DNA from: Limiplasma sp958448555
GTDB lineage: Bacteria > Bacillota > Clostridia > Christensenellales > Aristaeellaceae
NCBI GenBank assembly: GCA_958448555.1
Contig: CAUDEL010000004.1
Location: forward strand, 1-64,000
Direction: 5' to 3'
DNA: 64,000 nt
Shown: one piece after another, positions 30,912 to 40,038 of the stretch
How positions within the stretch are numbered: the first letter of the stretch is position 1
Layout of the letters: every line of letters starts with the position of its first letter
Translations under genes and position numbers: made by a program
The notes under the pieces: generated by a model
What the model was told of the DNA's origin: nothing
What the model saw: only the letters and a program-made list of their open reading frames with translations
Databases searched by the model: none

Positions 30912-32993
30912 ATGGAAAGAACGCATTACTGCGGAACCCTGCGCCGCGTGCACATTGGCCGGCAGGCCACGGTGTGCGGCTGGGTGCTGACCTGCCGCGA
31001 CATGGGCGGCGTCATCTTCGTGGACGTGCGCGACCGCGAGGGCGTGGTGCAGACGGTGTTTGACCAGGCCGTGGCGGACCCCGCCAGCTTCGCGCTGGCC
31101 GAGCGGCTCAAAAACCAGAGCGTGGTCAAGATCACCGGCGAGGTGCGCCTGCGCGACGAGAGCACCTATAACCCCGCCTTGCCCACGGGCGAGGTGGAGC
31201 TGGCCGCCAGCCATATGGAATTGCTCTCTGCGGCGGACACGCTGCCCTTTTCCCTTTCCGACGAGGAGCCCGTGCGCGAGGAGCTCCGGCTCAAATACCG
31301 TTATCTGGACCTGCGCCGCCCGCAGATGTACCGAAACCTGCTCTTTCGCCATACGCTGCTTGGCGAGGTCCAGCGGCTTCTCAACGATCAGGGCTTTTTG
31401 CAGGTGGAGACGCCCGTCCTGTGCAAATCCACGCCGGAGGGCGCGCGGGACTATCTGGTGCCAAGCCGCGTGCATCCCGGCACGTTCTACGCCCTGCCCC
31501 AGAGCCCGCAGATCTACAAGCAGCTTCTGATGGTGTCGGGCATCGACAAATACTATCAGGTGGCCCGCTGCTTTCGCGACGAGGACCTGCGCGCCGACCG
31601 CCAGCCGGAGTTCACCCAGGTCGACATGGAGCGCAGCTTCGTGGATCAGGAGGACATGCTCGCGTTCCTTGAGGACCTGTTTACCCGGCTGTTTGAGCGG
31701 GTGATGGGCCGTCCCGTGCCGCATCCCTTCCAGCGGCTCACCTGGCAGGAGGCCATGGACCGCTACGGTACAGACAAGCCGGACCTGCGCTTTGATTTGC
31801 CAATCGTGGATGTGAGCGACATCGCGGGCCGCGCGTCGTTCTCCGTGTTTTCCGAGGCGCTAAAGGACGGCGGCGTGGTGCGCGCCATCAACGTCAGGGG
31901 CGCGGGGACGAGCTTCAGCCGTTCCACCATCGACCTGCTCACCCGCCAGGCCGTCCGGCTCGGCGCCAGGGGCATGGCCTGGATCCTCTACCGTGAGAAT
32001 GGCGAGGTCAACTCCATTCTGCCCAAGTATTTTGACCCGCCGGTGTGGCGGGAGCTGGAGGAGCGCATGGAGGCAGGGCCTGGCGACTTCATCCTCTTCT
32101 GCGCGGATGCGCTGGAGGTGGTGCGGCGGGTGCTGGGCGGGCTGCGCCTCAAGTGCGCGGACCTGCAGGGCCTGGCGGACCCCGGCGATTTCCGGTTTGC
32201 GCTGGTGACGGATTTTCCCATGTTTGAGTACAAAAAGGACGAAAAGCGCTTCGCCGCCATGCATCACCCCTTTACGATGCCGTTTCTGGAGGATGTGGAG
32301 CTGATGCAGGACGACAGGACCAAGCCCCTCGTGCGCTCGCAGGCCTACGACGTGGTGCTCAACGGCGTGGAGCTGGGCAGCGGGAGCGTGCGCATCCACC
32401 GCGCCGATATCCAGCAGAAGGTTTTCCGCGCGCTGGGCTTTGACAAGGAGGAGGCGCGAGAACGCTTCGGGTTTTTGCTGGACGCGTTCCGCTTCGGCAC
32501 GCCGCCGCACGCGGGGTTTGCCTTTGGCGTGGACCGGCTGTGCATGCTGCTGCTGGGCGCGTCTTCGCTGCGGGAGGTCATCGCCTTTCCCAAGACCAAG
32601 GATGCGCGCTGCCCGCTCACCGGCGCGCCGGACTATGTGGACGCCGCGCAGCTGGAGGCACTCCGGCTGGGGGTGGCCGTGGCCGAGGAGGGAAAGGCCG
32701 AGCATGTCCGCGCCCTTCGGCGCGAGGCGGTGGAGAACACGGCGCTTTTGGCCATGCTCCGCCTTCCCGGGGACGAGGAGGAGCGCATGAGCCGGGAATT
32801 TGGGGCGATCGTGGACTTCGCGGGCGAGCTGGCGGGGCTTCAGCGGGAGGCGCCGCCGCGCAGGCGCGCGACATGCGGGGCACAGGCCCTCAGGCCAGAT
32901 GAACCCGGCGAAAGCCTGCCCATCGGGGAGGTCCTCATGAACGCGCCGACCGTGAACGGCCGACTCATCACCGTACCCAGGACCTTTGACTGA
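30912..32993 (+). CDS. aspS: Aspartyl-tRNA synthetase fused to GatC
   Basis: A 693-aa protein, about 100 residues longer than bacterial AspRS. Residues 1 to about 588 form a full bacterial-type AspRS: anticodon-binding OB fold, motif 2 with ARCFRDED (218-225), the GAD insertion domain (about 290-420) and motif 3 GFAFGVDRLCMLLLG (535-549). From about 604 to 693 the sequence follows GatC, with AVENTALLAMLRL for the GatC helix 1, EFGAIVDFAGEL for helix 2, and the C-terminal SLPIGEVLMNAPTVNGRLIT then VPRTFD. GatC bridges GatA and GatB. The operon has no separate gatC, so the fusion supplies it and ties the synthetase to the amidotransferase. The start is the ATG at 30912 after AAGGGAGG. Confidence 0.93.
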   Translation: MERTHYCGTLRRVHIGRQATVCGWVLTCRDMGGVIFVDVRDREGVVQTVFDQAVADPASFALAERLKNQSVVKITGEVRLRDESTYNPALPTGEVELAASHMELLSAADTLPFSLSDEEPVREELRLKYRYLDLRRPQMYRNLLFRHTLLGEVQRLLNDQGFLQVETPVLCKSTPEGARDYLVPSRVHPGTFYALPQSPQIYKQLLMVSGIDKYYQVARCFRDEDLRADRQPEFTQVDMERSFVDQEDMLAFLEDLFTRLFERVMGRPVPHPFQRLTWQEAMDRYGTDKPDLRFDLPIVDVSDIAGRASFSVFSEALKDGGVVRAINVRGAGTSFSRSTIDLLTRQAVRLGARGMAWILYRENGEVNSILPKYFDPPVWRELEERMEAGPGDFILFCADALEVVRRVLGGLRLKCADLQGLADPGDFRFALVTDFPMFEYKKDEKRFAAMHHPFTMPFLEDVELMQDDRTKPLVRSQAYDVVLNGVELGSGSVRIHRADIQQKVFRALGFDKEEARERFGFLLDAFRFGTPPHAGFAFGVDRLCMLLLGASSLREVIAFPKTKDARCPLTGAPDYVDAAQLEALRLGVAVAEEGKAEHVRALRREAVENTALLAMLRLPGDEEERMSREFGAIVDFAGELAGLQREAPPRRRATCGAQALRPDEPGESLPIGEVLMNAPTVNGRLITVPRTFD

Positions 32994-33006
32994 AGGGGGC
33001 GTTGTC

Positions 33007-34503
33007 ATGAAACCGATTCCGACGCTTTGTCAAAAGCCGGTGACAGAGCTATGCGGTCTGCTGGAGAGTGGACAGGTCACCTCCGTGGAGATCGTGGAGG
33101 CGTATCTGCGCGCCATTGACGCCCGCGACGGCGAGGTGCACGCCTATCTGGAGACCTATCCCGAGGACGCCCTGCGCGAGGCCGCGGAGGCGGACGCGCG
33201 ACGCGCGCTGGGACAAAAGCGGTCGCCGCTGGACGGCGTGCCCATCGCCGTGAAGGACAATCTGGTCATGCGTGGGCGCGTGTGCTCCTGCGCCAGCCGC
33301 ATGCTGGAGACCTTCCGCTCGCCCTATGACGCGACGGTGATTCAAAAGCTGCATGCCGCCGGCATGCCCATTCTGGGCCGCCTCAACATGGATGAGTTCG
33401 CCATGGGCGGAAGCACCGAAAACAGCGCCTTTGGCGTTACGCGCAACCCGTGGAAGCTCGACTGCGTTCCGGGCGGCTCGTCGGGCGGCTCTGCGGCGGC
33501 GGTGGCCGCGGGCATGGCCCCGGCGGCACTGGGCAGCGACACGGGCGGCAGCATCCGCCAGCCCGCCGGCTTCTGCGGCGTGGTGGGCGTGAAGCCAGCC
33601 TACGGCGCGGTCAGCCGCTACGGGCTGGTGGCCTTCGCCAGCTCCCTGGACCAGGTCGGCCCGCTGTGCAAGACCGCCGCGGACGCGGCGCTGCTGCTGG
33701 ATGTGATCTGCGGGGGCGATTCCCGCGACATGACCAGCGATCCTACGCTCGCCCGGCCCTGCGCGGGCGGTGCGGTGCGGGACCTTTCCGGCCTCACGGT
33801 GGGGCTGCCGGTGGAGTGCTTCGGCGAGGGGCTGGACGTTCAGGTGCGCGCCGCCGTGGAGGGCGCGGCAAAAGCGCTGGGCGCGCTGGGCGCAACGGTC
33901 TGCGAGGTGAGCATCCCCTCGCTGCCCTACGCGCTGCCCGCGTACTATGTCATCTCCAGCGCGGAGGCGTCCAGCAACCTCGCCCGCTACGACGGCGTGC
34001 GCTACGGCTATCGCGCCCGAGACTGCGCCAGCCTGGACGAACTGTACCGCAAGAGCCGCCAGGAAGGCTTTGGCGCGGAGGTCAAGCGGCGCATCCTGCT
34101 GGGCACGTTCGCGCTCAGCAGCGGCTATCAGGATCAGTATTATCTCAGGGCGCTCAAGGCGCGCGAGCTCCTGCGCCACGAGGCGGCCCAGGCGCTGGAG
34201 CGGTGCGGCGCGCTGCTCAGCCCCGTTTCCCCCACGCCGGCCTACCGCCTGGGCGAAAAGACGGGCGACCCGATGGAGATGTACCTGGGCGACATCTACA
34301 CCGTCCCGGCCAACATCACCGGCCTGCCCGCGGTGTCGATCCCATGCGGGCGCTCGTCGGAGGGCCTGCCCATCGGCATGAGCCTGATGGGCGCGCGTGA
34401 CAGCCTGCCGCTGCTGATGGATGCGGCTATTGCCTATGAGCGGGCGGCACGGGTGAACGAGGGGCTGCATCCCTACGACAGGACGGAGGAGGCGCGGGCA
34501 TGA
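33007..34503 (+). CDS. gatA: Aspartyl/glutamyl-tRNA amidotransferase subunit A
   Basis: A 498-aa amidase that releases ammonia from glutamine for GatB. The Ser-cisSer-Lys triad is visible: K83 in GVPIAVKDN, S158 in PGGSSGGS and the nucleophile S182 in GSDTGGSIRQPAG. The start is the ATG at 33007 with AAGGGGG upstream. It lies 13 bp after the aspS-gatC fusion and overlaps gatB by 4 bp. Together with the fused GatC and GatB it forms Asn-tRNA(Asn) from Asp-tRNA(Asn), and possibly Gln-tRNA(Gln). Confidence 0.97.
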   Translation: MKPIPTLCQKPVTELCGLLESGQVTSVEIVEAYLRAIDARDGEVHAYLETYPEDALREAAEADARRALGQKRSPLDGVPIAVKDNLVMRGRVCSCASRMLETFRSPYDATVIQKLHAAGMPILGRLNMDEFAMGGSTENSAFGVTRNPWKLDCVPGGSSGGSAAAVAAGMAPAALGSDTGGSIRQPAGFCGVVGVKPAYGAVSRYGLVAFASSLDQVGPLCKTAADAALLLDVICGGDSRDMTSDPTLARPCAGGAVRDLSGLTVGLPVECFGEGLDVQVRAAVEGAAKALGALGATVCEVSIPSLPYALPAYYVISSAEASSNLARYDGVRYGYRARDCASLDELYRKSRQEGFGAEVKRRILLGTFALSSGYQDQYYLRALKARELLRHEAAQALERCGALLSPVSPTPAYRLGEKTGDPMEMYLGDIYTVPANITGLPAVSIPCGRSSEGLPIGMSLMGARDSLPLLMDAAIAYERAARVNEGLHPYDRTEEARA

Positions 34504-35954
34504 ACAGGGCATATGAGATGGTCATCGGCCTGGAGACGCACGTGGAGCTGCGTACGAGGAGCAAGGTGTTCTGCGCCTGCGAAAACACTTTCGGCGCGGA
34601 GCCCAACACGCATGTCTGCCCCGTGTGCATGGGATTGCCGGGGGCGCTGCCGGTGTTTAACGCGCAGGTGCTGCGCTATGCGGCCATGGCCGGCATGGCG
34701 CTGGGATGCCATGTGCATCACCGCAGCCGCTTCGACCGCAAGAATTACTTTTATCCCGATCTGCCCAAAGCCTATCAGATCAGCCAGTTCTACCGTCCCC
34801 TGTGCGAGGGGGGAGCGCTCACCATCCAGACCGGCGCGGGGGAAAAGCGCGTGGGCATCACCCGCATCCACATCGAGGAGGACGCGGGCAAGCTTGTGCA
34901 TGACGAGCAGCATGGCACGGCGCTGGACATGAACCGCTGCGGCGTGCCGCTGATTGAGATCGTGTCCGAGCCGGACATCCGCTCCGCGGAGGAGGCGGTG
35001 GCGTATCTGCGAAAGCTCCGCGCCATCCTCACCTACACGGGCGTGAGCGACTGCCGCATGAACGAGGGCAGCATGCGCTGCGACGTGAACCTGAGCGTCC
35101 ACAGGCCCGGCGAGCCCTTCGGCGTGCGCACGGAGATGAAGAACCTCAACTCCTTCCAGAGCGTGGAGCGCGCCATCGAAGCCGAGTACCGGCGGCAGGT
35201 GCAGGCGCTGGAGGCGGGCGAGGAGGTGGTGCAGGAGACGCGCCGCTACGACCAGAGGACCGGCAAGACCTCCTCCATGCGCCGCAAGGAAAACAGCGCC
35301 GATTACCGCTACTTTCCCGACCCCGACCTGCCGGAAATCTACCTCAGCGACGCCGAAATGGCCGAGATTCGCGCGTCCATTCCTGCGTTGCCCGACGAGC
35401 GCCGCATGCGCTACATGCAGCGGTACGGGCTAACCGCCTACGCCGCCGAACAGCTGACCGCAGAGCGCTGGCTCGCGGAGTACTTCGAGCAGGCGGCCGC
35501 CTTGGCGCAAAACCCCGTGGCGCTTTGCAACCTCATTCTGGGTGAGGCGTTTGCTCAGATCGCTCTGCGCGACAGCGAGCACACGGGCGAGCGCGGGCCG
35601 GAGGCGCTGCCCGTCGCGCCGGAGCACATGGCCGCACTCAGCGACATGATTGGCACAGGCAAGGTCAACAGCTCCACCGGCAAAAAAATTCTGGCCGCGC
35701 TCTTTGACCACGACCAGGACCCTGAAGCCTATGCACGGACCCACGACCTGTTTACCCTGACCGACTCCGCCGCGCTGGAGGCTGCCGCGCGGGAGGCGGT
35801 GGAAAAGAATCCCGACATGGTGCGCAGCTACCGCGCGGGCAAGACCAGCGTGGAAAAGGCACTGATGGGCAAGGCCATGGCGCTCACGCGCGGCAAGGCC
35901 GACCCGGAGGCCCTGCGCCAAAAGCTGCTGGAGCTGCTGGGGAAACAGGAATAA
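34500..35954 (+). CDS. gatB: Aspartyl/glutamyl-tRNA amidotransferase subunit B
   Basis: A 484-aa tRNA-dependent kinase/transamidase subunit. The N-terminal cradle has VIGLETHVEL (8-17), the zinc cysteines in CACENTFGAEPNTHVCPVC (outer residues only: CAC and CPVC), FDRKNYFYPDLPK (about 78-90), and YRYFPDPDLP (about 271-280). The C-terminal helical and YqeY-like tail domain that grips the tRNA is complete. The ATGA overlap with gatA couples translation. It is the last gene of the T-box operon. Confidence 0.97.
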   Translation: MNRAYEMVIGLETHVELRTRSKVFCACENTFGAEPNTHVCPVCMGLPGALPVFNAQVLRYAAMAGMALGCHVHHRSRFDRKNYFYPDLPKAYQISQFYRPLCEGGALTIQTGAGEKRVGITRIHIEEDAGKLVHDEQHGTALDMNRCGVPLIEIVSEPDIRSAEEAVAYLRKLRAILTYTGVSDCRMNEGSMRCDVNLSVHRPGEPFGVRTEMKNLNSFQSVERAIEAEYRRQVQALEAGEEVVQETRRYDQRTGKTSSMRRKENSADYRYFPDPDLPEIYLSDAEMAEIRASIPALPDERRMRYMQRYGLTAYAAEQLTAERWLAEYFEQAAALAQNPVALCNLILGEAFAQIALRDSEHTGERGPEALPVAPEHMAALSDMIGTGKVNSSTGKKILAALFDHDQDPEAYARTHDLFTLTDSAALEAAAREAVEKNPDMVRSYRAGKTSVEKALMGKAMALTRGKADPEALRQKLLELLGKQE

Positions 35955-35958
35955 AACC

Positions 35959-35997
35959 AGAAAAAGACAGGCCCTGCGGAACATTCCGCAGGGCCTG
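35959..35997 (-). terminator. Terminator of the sugar transferase/transketolase operon
   Basis: A 13-bp perfect stem (CAGGCCCTGCGGA with TCCGCAGGGCCTG, loop ACAT) is followed on the minus strand by TCTTTTTCTGGTTTT. It may also slow polymerase coming from gatB, but the plus side has no T run. Confidence 0.8.
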
Positions 35998-36008
35998 CCG
36001 CAATATTC

Positions 36009-36941
36009 TTACGCCATTCCCAATTCCTGCCGCACGCGCCGGGCCACGCCTTCCCCGTCCAGGCCGAAGTGCTTTTCCAGATAGCTCTGGTTGCCCACGA
36101 GGCTGCAATAGGTATCGTTCAGGCCCAATCGCACCACGCGGGGGCGCGGGCCAGTCAGGCCGCAGACGTATTCGCACACCGCGCCGCCAAAGCCGCCCAC
36201 GATGGTGTGCTCCTCCAGCGTGAAGAGCACGGGCACCCGGCCGCACAGCGCCGCGAGGTAGGCTTCATCCAGAGGCTTGACGGTGGGGAAGCTGGCCACA
36301 CCGACGTGCAGGCCGTCGGCCTCCAGCAACCGCGCCGCCTCCACGGCGCTGCCCAGAATACCGCCCGCCGTGAGAATATAGGCATCCGTGCCGGAGAACT
36401 GCTCCAGCGCCTGCCCGCAGCGGTAGCCGGCCAGGGACCCGTCCTCGTGAAAATGCGGTTCGCCGCCGCGGCCGATGCGCAGGTAGGCCACCCCGGGCTC
36501 GCTGAGGAAGGGGCCCATCACGGCCTCGGTCTCCACGCCGTCGGCGGGCGCGTAGACCTTCACGCCCGGCAGGATGCGCAGCGCGCTCATGTCCTCGGTG
36601 GCGTGGTGCGTCATGCCCAGCGTGCCGTAGACAAAGCCCGCGCCCACGCAGACGATCTTGACGTTGACCTCGTGGTAGGCGCAGCAGTTGCGGATCTGCT
36701 CCAGACAGCGCAGCGTGGGGAAGTTGCCGATGGAGTAGACCACGACGGTCTTTCCCTCCAGCGCCATGCCCGCGGCCATGCTCACCATGGCCTGCTCGGA
36801 GATGCCGGCGTTGATGAAGCGGTCGGGGAATTTCTCCATATAGGGAAACAGCACGCCAAAGCCCAGGTCGCCGGTGACGAGCACCAGCTCCGGGTGGGTC
36901 TGGGCGTAGGCCTCCAGACAGCGGGTGAAGGTATCTCTCAT
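36009..36941 (-). CDS. Transketolase C-terminal subunit
   Basis: A 310-aa protein that is the second half of a split transketolase. The pyrimidine-binding domain carries INAGISEQAMVSMAAGMA (about 43-60) with the TPP-activating glutamate; the C-terminal transketolase domain follows (LTAGGILGSAVEAARLL, then EEHTIVGGFGG). It overlaps the N-terminal subunit by 4 bp. The pair must combine to make two complete TPP sites. Split transketolases of this kind are common in anaerobes; in an operon with a sugar transferase they may make a special sugar rather than serve central metabolism (inference). Confidence 0.93.
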   Translation of the reverse strand: MRDTFTRCLEAYAQTHPELVLVTGDLGFGVLFPYMEKFPDRFINAGISEQAMVSMAAGMALEGKTVVVYSIGNFPTLRCLEQIRNCCAYHEVNVKIVCVGAGFVYGTLGMTHHATEDMSALRILPGVKVYAPADGVETEAVMGPFLSEPGVAYLRIGRGGEPHFHEDGSLAGYRCGQALEQFSGTDAYILTAGGILGSAVEAARLLEADGLHVGVASFPTVKPLDEAYLAALCGRVPVLFTLEEHTIVGGFGGAVCEYVCGLTGPRPRVVRLGLNDTYCSLVGNQSYLEKHFGLDGEGVARRVRQELGMA

Positions 36942-37765
36942 GGCTTGCCGGCCTCCAGTTCGTTGCGCGCCGCCTCGTATTCCTCGCCGCGCGCGGTGCG
37001 ATAGTGCCACAGCACGGAGTTTTCCATAAAGCTCACGCCCTTGCCCTTGACGGTGTCGGCGATGACCACGACGGGCTTTCCCCCGCCCATCGCGGCGCGG
37101 GCCTCGTCGTAGGCGCGGTGCAACGCCTCGTGGTCATGCCCGTCCACGCGGATGACGTGCCAGCCGAAGGCGCGCCACTTTTCGTCCAGCGGCTCCAGGG
37201 CGATGGTCTCCTCCACCGGGGCCAGGGACTGAATCTTGTTGAAGTCGATGGTGACGATGAAGTTGTCCAGCTTATACTGGTGGGCGATGAGCGCGCTTTC
37301 CCACACGGCGCCCTCGTCGCACTCGCCGTCGCCGATGATGCAGTATACGCGGTGGCTCTTGTGGTCAAGCTTCGCGGCCAATGCCATGCCCATGGCCATG
37401 GGCAGGCCCTGCCCCAGCGAGCCGGTGGACGCCTCCACGCCGGGCACGCCCTTGTGGCTGACGTGCCCGCTCAGGCGGCTGCCGTTCTGACAGTGGGTGA
37501 GCAGCTCCTCCACGGGGAAAAAGCCGCTCTCGGCCAGCGCCGCGTAGATGCCCGCGCCGGCGTGGCCCTTGCTGAGAATCAGGCGGTCGCGGTCCGGCAT
37601 GCGGGGATTTTTCGGGTCAAAACGAAGCACGTCGGCGTACAGCACGGCCACCAGGTCCGCCATGGAAAAGATGCTGGCGATGTGCGAGGTGCCGCCGCGG
37701 CTGGTCATCTCCAGCGCGTGCAGGCGGATCTTATAGGCCAGATCAAGGCTCTTTTGGCAGTTCAT
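36938..37765 (-). CDS. Transketolase N-terminal subunit
   Basis: A 275-aa protein, the diphosphate-binding half of the split transketolase. The TPP motif starts at GDGECDEGAVWE (about 143-154) and ends at the IDFNK segment; LSKGHAGAGIYAAL (about 66-79) and GSLGQGLPMAMG (about 114-125) are the other family marks. The start is the ATG at 37765 with AAGGAGG upstream, overlapping the sugar transferase stop by 4 bp. Confidence 0.94.
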   Translation of the reverse strand: MNCQKSLDLAYKIRLHALEMTSRGGTSHIASIFSMADLVAVLYADVLRFDPKNPRMPDRDRLILSKGHAGAGIYAALAESGFFPVEELLTHCQNGSRLSGHVSHKGVPGVEASTGSLGQGLPMAMGMALAAKLDHKSHRVYCIIGDGECDEGAVWESALIAHQYKLDNFIVTIDFNKIQSLAPVEETIALEPLDEKWRAFGWHVIRVDGHDHEALHRAYDEARAAMGGGKPVVVIADTVKGKGVSFMENSVLWHYRTARGEEYEAARNELEAGKP

Positions 37766-38493
37766 CGGCTTCCTCCTTGCCGCACGGGCACTTCCTCCCG
37801 CGCGGACGGTTCCCTCTTGAGGTTCTTTTTCAGCACGCAGCAGAGCGTCTCCCAAAATACCCTCGCGTCCAGCCCCAGGGACTGGTTCTGCGCGTACTGC
37901 ACGCGCATGCGGTTCTTCTCGCCCAGGATTTTGGTCTCATAGGAGCCCTCCGGGTCGTCGTGGCCCACCAGCTCGTCCAGGCTGATGAGGCGGATGGAAC
38001 TGGGATCGCTGATGCCGGGCCGCACCCACAGGATGCATTGCTCATGGGGCGCGTAGCGCATGGTATAGCGAAGAAGCTCGGGCCGGGGACCGATGAAGGA
38101 CATCTCTCCCCGCAGAATGTTAAACAGCTGAGGCAGCTCGTCGAGCTTGCTGCGCCGGAGCACGCGGCCAACCTTCGTCACCCGGGGATCGTTGAACGCC
38201 GTGGTGGAGGAATACTTGTCGGCGCCTACCACCATGGTGCGGAATTTCAAAATGTTGAAAGGGCGGTTGTGATAGCCGCCGCGCAGCGCGGTATAGAACA
38301 CTGGTCCGCGCGAGGTGCATCTGACCGCGACGGCGATGGGCAGCATCACCACCAGACAGGGGAGGAGAAAAACCAGCGCCATCAAAAAATCCAGCACGCG
38401 CTTGACCACCTTGCTGTAAAACGGGTGCGCGAGCGGACCGTCCCAGCGGGGCAGCAGCTTGCGCGCGGAGGCCAGCGTCAAGTCCCTTTCCAT
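37762..38493 (-). CDS. Bacterial sugar transferase (polyprenyl-phosphate glycosyl-1-phosphate transferase)
   Basis: A 243-aa membrane protein of the monotopic WcaJ/EpsL family. One N-terminal TM/re-entrant helix (about 33-55) is followed by the catalytic domain with FNILKFRTM, the SKLDELPQLFNIL active-site segment and IGPRPE. It starts surface-glycan synthesis by moving a sugar 1-phosphate from a nucleotide sugar to undecaprenyl phosphate. I prefer the ATG at 38493, preceded by AAGGAAAGGG, over the upstream ATG at 38529. It is the first gene of an operon with the split transketolase, so the transketolase may supply or alter the sugar. Confidence 0.92.
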   Translation of the reverse strand: MERDLTLASARKLLPRWDGPLAHPFYSKVVKRVLDFLMALVFLLPCLVVMLPIAVAVRCTSRGPVFYTALRGGYHNRPFNILKFRTMVVGADKYSSTTAFNDPRVTKVGRVLRRSKLDELPQLFNILRGEMSFIGPRPELLRYTMRYAPHEQCILWVRPGISDPSSIRLISLDELVGHDDPEGSYETKILGEKNRMRVQYAQNQSLGLDARVFWETLCCVLKKNLKREPSAREEVPVRQGGSR

Positions 38494-38545
38494 GCCCACG
38501 GCCCTTTCCTTGCCTGCGTGCGGCGCCATAGCGCCGCCGTATTTT

Positions 38546-38575
38546 ATCGTATCACACCAGAGGGGAGGAAGTCAA
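38546..38575 (-). promoter_or_regulatory. Promoter of the sugar transferase/transketolase operon
   Basis: On the minus strand: TTGACT (38575-38570), 18-base spacer, TACGAT (38551-38546). Confidence 0.7.
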
Positions 38576-38631
38576 TTTTTTATCGAAATTCCGTCTGTGT
38601 GCAAAACCGCGCCTTCCCCCCTGCCGGTGGG

Positions 38632-38659
38632 TTGCAATCTGATGAAACTATGGTAAAAT
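38632..38659 (+). promoter_or_regulatory. Promoter of the rimO-pgsA-cinA-recA cluster
   Basis: TTGCAA (38632-38637), 16-base spacer, TAAAAT (38654-38659). No LexA/SOS box is evident here, although recA is the fourth gene. Confidence 0.6.
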
Positions 38660-38727
38660 AACGCAAGGAGAGACAAACGTGTGTGCGCGTCGATCCTTCA
38701 AGAAGTGATGGGAGGGACAAAGGGACG

Positions 38728-40038
38728 GTGTACAGCGTAGGCGTCGTTTCCCTTGGGTGCAGCAAAAACCGCGTGGATACCGAGCTGATGCTGGACATTC
38801 TGCGCAAAGCGGGATACCGCATCACCGCCGATGAACGCGAGGCGGATATTTTGATCGTCAACACCTGCGGCTTCATCGAGCCGGCCAAGCAGGAGAGCAT
38901 CGACACGCTGCTGTCCCTGGTGCGCTATAAGCAGGAAGGACACCTCAAGCTCCTGGCGGCCACTGGCTGCCTGACGCAGCGCTACGAGCGGGCCATTTTG
39001 GAGGAGATGCCGGAGGTGGACCTGGTGCTGGGCGTGAGCCAGTACCCCATGCTGCCCCGGGCGATCGAGGAGGCGCTTTCGGGCGGGCGCCCCAGCTACT
39101 GCGCGCCGGACGCCTCGGTCCTCTGCGGCGGGCGGGTGCTGACCACGCCGCCATACATGGCCTATGTGCGCATCGCCGACGGATGCGACAACCGCTGCGC
39201 CTACTGCGCCATTCCGCTGATCCGGGGCGGCTTTCGCTCGCGGAGCATGGAAAGCGTGCTGGGGGAGATCCGCGCGCTGGCCGATCAGGGCGTCAGGGAG
39301 CATGTGCTGGTGGCGCAGGACACCTCGCGCTTTGGCGTGGATACGCACGGGCGCAGCCTGCTTCCCGAGCTGATGGTCCGCGCGGCGGAGATTCCGGGCG
39401 TGGAATGGCTGCGCGTGCTCTACTGCTATCCCGACGAGGTGGAGGAAAGCCTCCTGGAGGCCATGGCCTCGCGGCCCAACATCTGCCGCTATCTGGACCT
39501 GCCCCTTCAGCACGCCGACCCGGAGCTGCTTCGGCGCATGAACCGCCGGGGCGATATCGAGCAGACCCGCGCGTTTCTCAAAAAGGCCCGGGATATGGGC
39601 TTTACGCTGCGCACGACGTTCATCACCGGCTTTCCCGGCGAGACGGAGGAGCAGTTTGAGCGCCTGATGGCGTTTGCTGAGGATATCCGCTTTGACCGGC
39701 TGGGCGCGTTTTGCTATTCGGCCGAGGATGACACCCCCGCGGCCGCCATGCCCGATCAGGTGCCGGAGGAAGTGAAGCGGCAGCGCCTGGATCGCCTGAT
39801 GACGGCGCAGCAGGCCATCTCCCTGGAGCGAAACCGGCTGCGCATCGGCCGCAGGGAGCGCGTGCTGGTGGAGAGCGTGGACGTGGACGGCATGGCCGTC
39901 GCGCGCTCGGCGGCTGAGGCGCCGGAAACCGACGGCGTCATCCGCGTGAGCGGCGCCTGTGAGGCGGACATCGGCTGCTTTGTCACGGCGCGGATCACCG
40001 GCGCCGATACCTATGACCTGACAGGAGAAAAGCTATGA
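38728..40038 (+). CDS. rimO: Ribosomal protein S12 methylthiotransferase RimO
   Basis: A 436-aa radical-SAM methylthiotransferase that modifies an aspartate of ribosomal protein S12. The UPF0004 domain starts VGVVSLGCSKNRVDTE, with further cluster cysteines in NTCGFIE and ATGCLTQRY. The radical-SAM site is CDNRCAYC (about 156-163). A C-terminal TRAM domain follows. The start is either the GTG at 38728 (GGAGGG eleven bases upstream; matches family starts) or the GTG at 38683 (AAGGAG twelve bases upstream, 451 aa). It overlaps pgsA by 4 bp. Confidence 0.95.
   Translation: MYSVGVVSLGCSKNRVDTELMLDILRKAGYRITADEREADILIVNTCGFIEPAKQESIDTLLSLVRYKQEGHLKLLAATGCLTQRYERAILEEMPEVDLVLGVSQYPMLPRAIEEALSGGRPSYCAPDASVLCGGRVLTTPPYMAYVRIADGCDNRCAYCAIPLIRGGFRSRSMESVLGEIRALADQGVREHVLVAQDTSRFGVDTHGRSLLPELMVRAAEIPGVEWLRVLYCYPDEVEESLLEAMASRPNICRYLDLPLQHADPELLRRMNRRGDIEQTRAFLKKARDMGFTLRTTFITGFPGETEEQFERLMAFAEDIRFDRLGAFCYSAEDDTPAAAMPDQVPEEVKRQRLDRLMTAQQAISLERNRLRIGRRERVLVESVDVDGMAVARSAAEAPETDGVIRVSGACEADIGCFVTARITGADTYDLTGEKL

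Noticed and set aside
32700..33000. A separate gatC gene overlapping the end of aspS
   Set aside because: The GatC-like sequence is in the same frame as AspRS with no stop between them, and no ribosome binding site with a start codon is seen at the joint.
35968..35997. Terminator for gatB on the plus strand
   Set aside because: The plus side has no T run; the T-rich side is on minus, so it fits the transketolase operon better.
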